This document shows positions 57,054 through 64,000 of a stretch of 64,000 nucleotides of DNA, one piece after another; the first letter of the stretch is position 1, and every line of letters begins with the position of its first letter. Both the position numbers and the translations under genes were made by a program. Source of the stretch: Lasiosphaeria ovina (Eukaryota > Ascomycota > Sordariomycetes > Sordariales > Lasiosphaeriaceae). The notes below the pieces were generated by a model. The model was given only the letters and a program-made list of their open reading frames with translations. It did no database searches and had not been told where the DNA came from. The stretch lies in assembly GCA_033439765.1 (NCBI GenBank), contig JAULSN010000002.1:4154001-4218000 (forward strand), in the 5' to 3' direction.

Positions 57054-58271
57054 GGGATTCTGCAGCCGAGTTTGCTTGCTGGGTGTGGGTAGATGGGGAG
57101 AGTGGGTAGCATACATAGGCGCAAAAAAGCTTATGGATGATATCGGTGTGAGAGAGTGTGCTGAATGTGCTGTGCCGCCTGACGTGACTGACTGTGCCTC
57201 CTCGCCAACAAGCTCAGGTGCGTGCCGTCTGTCCGTCGCCTACCTCCTCCACAGACTTGCAGCAGCGGACGTTCAGAAATGCTGTACATGTAGGTGGACA
57301 GTGCTGTCATTTCCATCATATCACAATTCCCGTGATCGTATTCCTGTGTGGAGTATCCGTGCAACAGTGGCGGCTGGCTCTAGCTGTCAGGCCCTTTGTT
57401 TGCCTGACGTGCATGCTTGGAAGTGGGAGTCCTGTAAGCACGAGGCACTCACTTCGTGACTACTGTACCTACTTACCTACGGTGATGCTGCACATTTCCT
57501 AGGTAGTTCTGGAAGTTACTGAATAGGTCCTGTACAAACGTAGTCAGTCTGCCGGGTACGGTCAACAAAGCTCAGGAGGCCGACGAGCGGCCGAGATCCA
57601 AAAAGGCGACAAGGGTCAAAACCTTCCAGATCTCCTTAATCCCAGCACAGATGATAGAGATCACTAGCCAGGCACAATCACATCACTAGCCAAGCATGCT
57701 ACCCCTCCCGTCCCCCGCCACCCGTGGGTGGGCTCGCTTGATCACCATGACAAGCATATTTTGAAACTCGAAACCGCTTGTCTCAAGAAAGGGAGCCCCC
57801 CTACCTACCGTCCCCCGGCATGGCTCCCGCCAGACCAGCATGGGGACCCTTCCCCCACCATTTTCCCTCCTCTTCTTCAGAGTAAGGTTTCCAAGGGTTG
57901 CCTCTCCCATGCACTCGGCATCGGCGGTCCGGACTCTGTCTAACCTGCCTACCCCAATGTTGATTCCGCCTGCCCGCTACGAGACGACCCAGAAGAAGCC
58001 TAGCGAGAGGCCCGACAACCACAGCATGTCATGTTTTATTCCCCGCCGACGGACGGCGAGGGCGCATTGCGGCGCACCGCGATTTAATCGGGAGCCGGAG
58101 GATTCCCGCGCGATGGTTCTACAATCTGGAATGCACGATGACGACTATGGGTCAGCTATTGAAATGTCTTCGGATGGGCCGCATAGGTGGACAGCCGGGC
58201 AACTCTGAACTCTGGCCGGCAGCGGGAAGACGGAAAAAGGGAGGGGCGGCGAGCTGAACGACGCTGTTGAC

Positions 58272-58272
<1 letters not shown>

Positions 58273-58310
<38 letters not shown>
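58273..58310. repeat. (GCT)12 trinucleotide microsatellite
   Basis: Twelve and two-thirds GCT units, followed by two variant TAATGC units. On either strand it would give poly-Ser, poly-Ala or poly-Leu frames, but no gene surrounds it. Confidence 0.95.
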
Positions 58311-58311
<1 letters not shown>

Positions 58312-61300
58312 AATGCTAATGCTGCTCCTGGCAGATACCCAGAGCGTGGCAACAAGCAAGGAGTGATTTAACGTGCAGGACAGCCTCTTGGCTTCTGAGG
58401 CGCTCCATCACCGAACCCTTCCCGCATAACCAACATCCTTATACGGATAATCCGAGGAAGGGTACGAGTGATCGTAATCGGCACGGGGATTCCGTACGCA
58501 CGCACTTCTCGATGGCTATACGGATAATACAGATCTCCAGTCCTCGTCGAGATGTTCGGTAAGCCTCACAGCCATCCTTTTTTTCTTTTTCTTTTTCTTC
58601 TTCTTCAGACCTCACGGCAAATCCTCGAGCAACCCATCTCGACTCCTCTAGTGCCGAGGCAGTGCGACTTGTTTATTCCGCGGGATTTGGCAGAGAGGTC
58701 GACGGGTTGGATGCCCGGATGGCGGGGGCTGACCAGGCCCTTTAGGAGACATACAATTCTCACCTTGCGGATATTTGCGCCTTGGCAGTTAGTATCGTAG
58801 CGGACGGGTGGTGAGGGTTGAGCGACGAAGAGCCAGCCAGCCAGCCAGCAGACAACCTAAGCTAGGTAAGGGGGGCGTGAAAGCATCAATTCCATTCTCC
58901 GTCAATTCCGCCGAATTGGGTGCGAATGTCCACTAGTCGACCACCTGCGAAAAAGCGGCTGCCAACTGGCGGAACACAAATGTCGACATCGGGCAGTCTG
59001 GAGAGGGCCCTTGCGGGCGTCTGGGCCCAAAGGGCAAGGCAAGAAAGAGAAAGGACGGGTTAGCGCCAGAACTGGGACCCTGGCCCCCCGACTCAGAGTT
59101 ATTTCTGAGGCATGTTTCAGAATTGAGTGGGTGGGATGCAAAGGCCGTGGCTGGGCATCGCCGTCCTGCAAGACCGGGGGGTCGCGGCACGATTTGTACG
59201 TGGACAATGGATGGCTGTTGTAAGACCCACTTTCGTACTCCGTACCCTTCGCGTTCGCCCAGCAAAAAAGCCATAGCCCGGGCTAAAAGCAGCGACGACC
59301 TGAGCTCAGCATCTGCCAGCCTGCGCCAGGCAAGGGCAACCGCTGCCAAGTGCGAGAGACCGGCTAGGCAGAATTGGAATCGGCATGGCGAAAGGCACTC
59401 GCCACAATCAGCAACTCGTGAGATCAAGGCCCGTCAGGTGTTGCAACGACTAGCTGCTCCGGTGCGAAAAGGGGGTGCCCTGCCCCTTCAGAGAACATCT
59501 CGTGTGTGTGCTGTGCACCGACTATGACCTCTACACACGTGCTGAGTCCTCCGTAGGGAATACCAAAGAGCTTTTCGTGTAAGCCCTGCCAAAAGAAAAA
59601 AGTGACGTTTTAGCGAATCGCGTGTCTAAGACATCTTAAACATTGGGACCATATTCCCTTGCGTTTCGGGCGATTGCATAGGCTCCCTCTTTATGTTTCG
59701 TTCGTCCGTGTGCCGAAGGCAACAAACGAGTGTGTGAGAGCTCGCTTGTTGGCCAGCATTCCGTGGTAACTCATATCCAATAAGAATAATCGAGTGAGAC
59801 GTGAGCTTTGCTTTGCAGCCCCCAATCTAGCATCTGCTTGCTAGACACTCAACACATATCTAGGGTACCAAGTAAGGTAGGTGCTCCGTTCACTTGGCAT
59901 TAAATATATTTCTTTCAGAACACATTACTCATCAGCCAGTAATCTGAGTATACAGCTATGACTCGTGCGTGGCGAGTGGTGCATCGTCGCAAAAACATTG
60001 AAAGGGCTTTTGGTAAAAGCAGGGTAGTCAGTGCAGTGTGAGTGAGAGTGCGAAGGCCGAAATTCATGTGTACCACTCGCCGCCCTTAAGCGTCACATTT
60101 GGTCCAATTGCAGGTTCAGCGCTACATCGGCAACGCCTGCTCCACCCATCGCGAGCGGACAAATGGTTGGCGCAGGAGCCAGCCCCCGGCTCGCTTCTTT
60201 GTCCGCTGTATGGTAACATCGTGGGTGGTAGAGAAATGTCGGCCTATGTACGCTGTGTGTATTTTTGTGTAGCGCAATTTAAGTCAACAGCAACCTACCT
60301 TACCTGACATGACCTCAGATCGAGGCTGGGCGCGCGATCTCTTCAGCGGATTTTTCTTTTTGGTAGTTTTCGAGGCCAGCGCAGAGCGACCCGGCCTGGG
60401 GGCCCGTCTCTTCGCGCTTCCGCACCGACGCAGCTCTGTTGCTGGCCAGTGCTTCGGTTTTGTGCGATTCCTACTGAAGCTCACTGGCGAAAACAGCCTC
60501 AGCCACGGGGGCATTGATTTGGGAGAATAGCCTCCCTGGGGGAACAATGCCCAATCATGGCGGCAGAAGGGACACCGGCGCTCCACTGCTAGGACCACGA
60601 CGATGTGCCTAGATACATATGTGGACATATATGAATACAGTCTCGATTTCCATGGCCGTCACCTGGGATCTGGTGATGGGGACCATGCCCAAAAATTTAG
60701 AGCTTTGTGGTTTTGACGAGGCGTTGAACTAACTTAATGCCTTTCTATTCCGATTTATACGCCTTTCCTTTCTTTCGTTAAACGGCCTCGGGGAGTTTTA
60801 GTAACGTCTTTTCTATTTTAAGACTGTGCGTCGTGATTTAGTGAAGATTTGAGAAGCTGGAACTTGCCCGGGTATATGGCCTCGGAGCACTGCGCTAAAA
60901 CCAGGGCTGGAGGAGTTTGAGCCGCCCATCAGGCGCATGGACAGCGCGAGGGCAAAAGCACAGTCCAGTTCTATCAAAGAGACCGAGACAGAAAAGCCAG
61001 AGTCTCGGCCGGTAAACGTTTGGCGATGATACCTAATAATTGAGGTAGTTTCCAAGTTGTCTGGATTAACAGTGTGTTGAGGTTTATGGCTGGTGCGACC
61101 AACGACTGCTATGCCACAAATAAGGACCAAGCAGTTGGGTGGAAGACCGGCAGTCGCAATGCCACCCGCGAGCCATCAGGCAGAGGACTGGTGAACGGCC
61201 GCCGACATGATCTCCCAGAGCGTGCCGCTCGACCTCGCCGTCCCGAGCCTCTTCCGCAAGCCGCGATGGAAGCTTGATGCCCGAATCCGCCATGCCGTGT

Positions 61301-61953
61301 CATACAATACACACGTACACTGCGCTCACGCCACACGACATCGCATCTCATGGCCGTCTCGGCACCTCGGGCACATTGCGCTTGCCCTGCATCAACTCGA
61401 CAACCTACTTCACCTATCTACCCACCTACTTACCTTAGTCACCGACAGAGGGGCGGGAGGAGCATGACACGATGGCCGAGAAACTGAAAAAGGGACTGGC
61501 GCCACTCGTTGTAGTTTGCGAGAAGGGAGAGATGGGAAAAGGGAAGGGCAGCCATCGGCGGGCAGGGAAGAATGGCATCGGGGAAAGTCAGGCTGTGGTT
61601 GACGACTGACCTGACCGACCGAGCAGGAGGCGTCTCCCGACTCAGCACAACGCAGGCAGGCATGGCCGCGAGAAACATGCTTACCCTGGCCCAATCCCTG
61701 GCAGCTTGACCGAGAGCCCCGTTTCCAGCAAGGGGCAGCCTATCAGCGCGTGGCTTTGAAGGGCGCCCCTCCCTGGTGCGTCTGCTAGAGGCACGCCCCA
61801 GTCGGCTGGACAGCAACGCTTCGTTGCTTTCGCGGTAGCCGCTCCCGAGCGCTGACTGGCAGTGAGTGGGACGGCGAGAAAAGGTACTCCCGTGCTCGCT
61901 CTTGGGGCGGGCAGTTGGGCAAGTGGGGTGGTGTCTGTGTGCGCCCTCGCTGT

Positions 61954-61978
61954 GTGGTGGTGGTGGTGGTGGTGGTGG
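61954..61978. repeat. (GTG)8 trinucleotide microsatellite
   Basis: Eight perfect GTG units, about 1.4 kb upstream of the STE12 start codon. Confidence 0.9.
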
Positions 61979-63386
61979 GTGTTGTCCTGTCCATGTGCTC
62001 TGCTTGGGCCATGGCCCTCTCCCGTCGCTGGCTCCTCGGCCAGAGGGCAGACGTTCCCCCCCCTCTGCGCAATTTTGTACCTCCCTCCATCCACTCCTGA
62101 CCTCCCATGTAGGTATGTACATACCACCACCTACGGGATCCCGCCCATGCCCCTTCCCTTCCTGGATTGTCCGCTCGTTCATCAGAAATTCCCACCCAGG
62201 GCCCCCGCTAGTTTAACTGCAAGCTGCCCGCCATTGGCACTTGGGCCCGTACCACGGTGCATATTTTAGCACTTTCCTGCTTCTGCACCTATTGGCAGGC
62301 GTCGCACTCTGGGCCCAAGCGAGCGAAATCATTAAACCCCAGGCTCGCCCGCTCCCCCTCGCCCCGGCCCTCCTCTTGAGATTCTTTTTTCAAGACTCTT
62401 CTTCGTCCTCCCTCTTTTTCCCCTTCTCAGTTTGTGTCGCAGGAGGACCGATCTGCCTTCTCCACAACGCCGTGTGCTGTGTGCTTTTCTCCCACACCGC
62501 ACCCCTAGGCATTTGCCATTTGCTCTCCCTCGTCATCCAGCTTGACATCCCGCGGGACCCTAGAGGTAATCATCGCATCGCCCTTCCCGCCGTGGGACTG
62601 CGCTCACATTGACACCTCAGACATCTCACGTCGCAGCTTCTGTCCATCACTGCGCAGCACCCCGTCGACTGCCAGCACGTTGCGCCTGTTTGATAGCCAT
62701 TGCCACTGGGGAATCGTGTTGATTGGTTTCGTTTCGTTCTGACAAAAGCTTTAATCCCATTCACCCATTGTTTCCCTCGCCGTTGCCCTCCGCTTTGGCC
62801 CGGCAGCGCACGGCACCCGCACCCGCATTCCCTTACCAGCCCAGCTAGATAAGGTGCTTGCATCTATCTGTTGGTGTGCATTGTCGACGTCGGTAAAGAC
62901 TGCGTGCTTGTTCGCGCCGTCCCAACTAGCAAACACCCCCTTCTGTCGATTGCTGCACCTGGTCGGTCCTCGCACAAGCGGGTCACAATACCCTCCAATC
63001 ATTCGCTTGTGGCAATTGCCTCGACTGTTGCGCCAAATTTCCTATCTCTAACGGGCTGGCCTCGATTAAAAAGAAAACCAAAACACTTAAAAGCACCACT
63101 TCCCCACAGGCAGCGCCTCTAACCCACACGTCTCCAATCGCCGACGTTGCGACGATCGTTTTCTTTTCGTATCAATCAACCTGGAAGGTTTTATTTCGAG
63201 CCCTGCTGGTCACGCTACGTTACGCCTGTCGCATCAACTGTGTTGAATCCTCCGTCCACCTCAGCACTGTCGCCCTCGATCCTTGCTTGCGCAGGCAATT
63301 GCGACCTTGTTCGATTTGGCTCGACACAGCGCGACCAAAGTTGACGTCCTTCGTCCTCAACCCTCCAGCAGTGGCGGCTGCTCATA

Positions 63387-64000
63387 ATGTACCCGCAGCA
63401 CGCAGCCATGGCCGCACAGCAGAAACCCGAGACCTTCATGCTGAGCAGTGAAGCTCAGCAAGCCCTCCCCCACGATGCTCAGGTAGCTCTGCAGCAAGTG
63501 GACAATCGTAAGCCGCACCTGGTGGCAGTTGCGCGCGGGTGGGCACCCTAGCTAACATAGCCTCTAGTCAAGTACTTTCTCATCTCTGCCCCCGTGGACT
63601 GGCAACCGGACCAGTACATTCGGCGGTTTCTCCTTCCCACGGGCGAATATGTTTCTTGTGTTCTATGGAACACCCTTTTCCACATCTCGGGTACGGATAT
63701 TGTACGGTGTCTTTCCTTCCGCTTCCAGGCATTTGGGCGCCCAGTCAAAAACTCGAAAAAGTTCGAAGAGGGCATATTCTCGGATTTGCGAAATCTTAAA
63801 TCGGGCACCGATGCCTCCCTCGAAGAACCCAAAAGTCCGTTCTTGGATTTCCTCTACAAGAACAACTGCATCCGGACGCAGAAGAAGCAGAAGGTGTTTT
63901 ACTGGTACAGCGTACCGCACGACAGACTTTTCCTCGACGCCCTCGAGCGGGACCTGAAGAGGGAGAAGATGGGCCAGGAGGCCACGACTGTCGCTGTCAG
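63387..64000 (+). CDS. STE12: Transcription factor Ste12 (5' part, truncated by window edge)
   Basis: Exon 1 (63387-63507) and exon 2 (from 63568 to the edge) give the first 184 residues. The 60-nt intron has donor GTAAGC, branch GCTAAC and acceptor CTCTAG. The start MYPQHAAMAAQQKPE is followed by the STE homeodomain-like DNA-binding domain: YFLISAPVDWQPDQYIRRFL, TGEYVSCVLWN, HISGTDIVRCLSFRFQAFGR, SKKFEEGIFSDLRNLKSGTD, EEPKSPFLDFLYKNNCIRTQ, KQKVFYWYSVPHDRLFLDAL. This is close to fungal Ste12/Mst12. In filamentous ascomycetes Ste12 acts below the Fus3/Kss1-type MAP kinase in mating, hyphal fusion and infection, and normally has two C-terminal C2H2 zinc fingers, which would lie beyond position 64000. 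A second in-frame Met at codon 8 is an alternative start. Confidence 0.97.

Larger units (their letters stand above)
49964..63386. other. 13.4-kb gene-free region upstream of STE12
   Basis: Both strands give only short, overlapping frames without recognisable domains, and the longest (61439-62182 minus, 247 codons) is low in complexity. The base composition is not strongly AT-rich, so it does not look like a RIP-mutated transposon graveyard. It is dense in simple repeats (listed separately), includes three tandem GGAACCGC units at 56081-56108, and has many TACCTA/TAGGTA hexamers. The right end (about 62.2-63.38 kb) is pyrimidine-rich and is probably the promoter and leader of STE12. No tRNA was found. 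Confidence 0.5.

Noticed and set aside
61439..62182. 247-codon minus-strand frame upstream of STE12
   Set aside because: It includes a poly-His/Pro run from the GTG microsatellite and has low-complexity composition, with other strands equally open.
63147..63344. Possible upstream open reading frame of STE12
   Set aside because: It begins with TTG, not ATG, so an upstream translation role is not supported.

Overview
The window is nuclear DNA of a filamentous ascomycete, most likely a Sordariomycete. Genes are intron-bearing, with short introns of about 51-122 nt that use GT(A/G)(A/T/C)GT-type donors and CTAAC/CTGAC branch sites. Coding regions are GC-rich, intergenic spaces are long, and the gene families are fungal (a Pth11-like rhodopsin-domain protein, HET, Ste12, fungal Pex26). 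I cannot name the genus from sequence alone.

Left block (1-17.9 kb, conserved): the 5' part of an FHA-domain, Dma1-like ubiquitin ligase (minus strand, runs off the left edge); the mitochondrial processing peptidase alpha subunit; a six-exon alpha/beta-hydrolase of the YMC020W-like type with a long disordered N-terminus; RRP5 (pre-rRNA processing); and an unrecognised 541-residue, Ser/Pro-rich protein. A roughly 250-bp inverted-repeat element lies between the hydrolase gene and RRP5.

Middle block (18-37 kb, accessory): two gene-free stretches of more than 4 kb flank a seven-transmembrane fungal rhodopsin-domain protein. They are followed by a very large multi-exon gene that I reconstruct as one 1,938-residue protein. 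It joins a low-complexity N-terminus, a catalytically degenerate NLR-type alpha/beta-hydrolase domain, ankyrin repeats, a CorA-like two-helix membrane domain without GMN, and a basic Ser-rich tail. Just downstream lies the broken C-terminal part of a HET (heterokaryon incompatibility) gene. Together they look like an allorecognition or innate-immunity type patch set between housekeeping genes. This is the most interesting region of the window.

Right block (37.7-50 kb, conserved): RDS3/PHF5A (SF3b splicing subunit), PEX26 (tail-anchored peroxin), and the head-to-head pair UTP10 and NOC3. With RRP5, the window therefore holds three large ribosome-biogenesis factors. UTP10 and NOC3 share a 516-bp divergent promoter with two CCAAT boxes.

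Right end (50-64 kb): a 13.4-kb stretch with no recognisable gene, rich in microsatellites and TACCTA/TAGGTA hexamers, precedes the 5' part of the STE12 transcription factor, which runs off the right edge. No tRNA, rRNA, CRISPR array or intact transposon was recognised. Exon boundaries below were placed by eye from splice signals and frame continuity. No similarity search was run.
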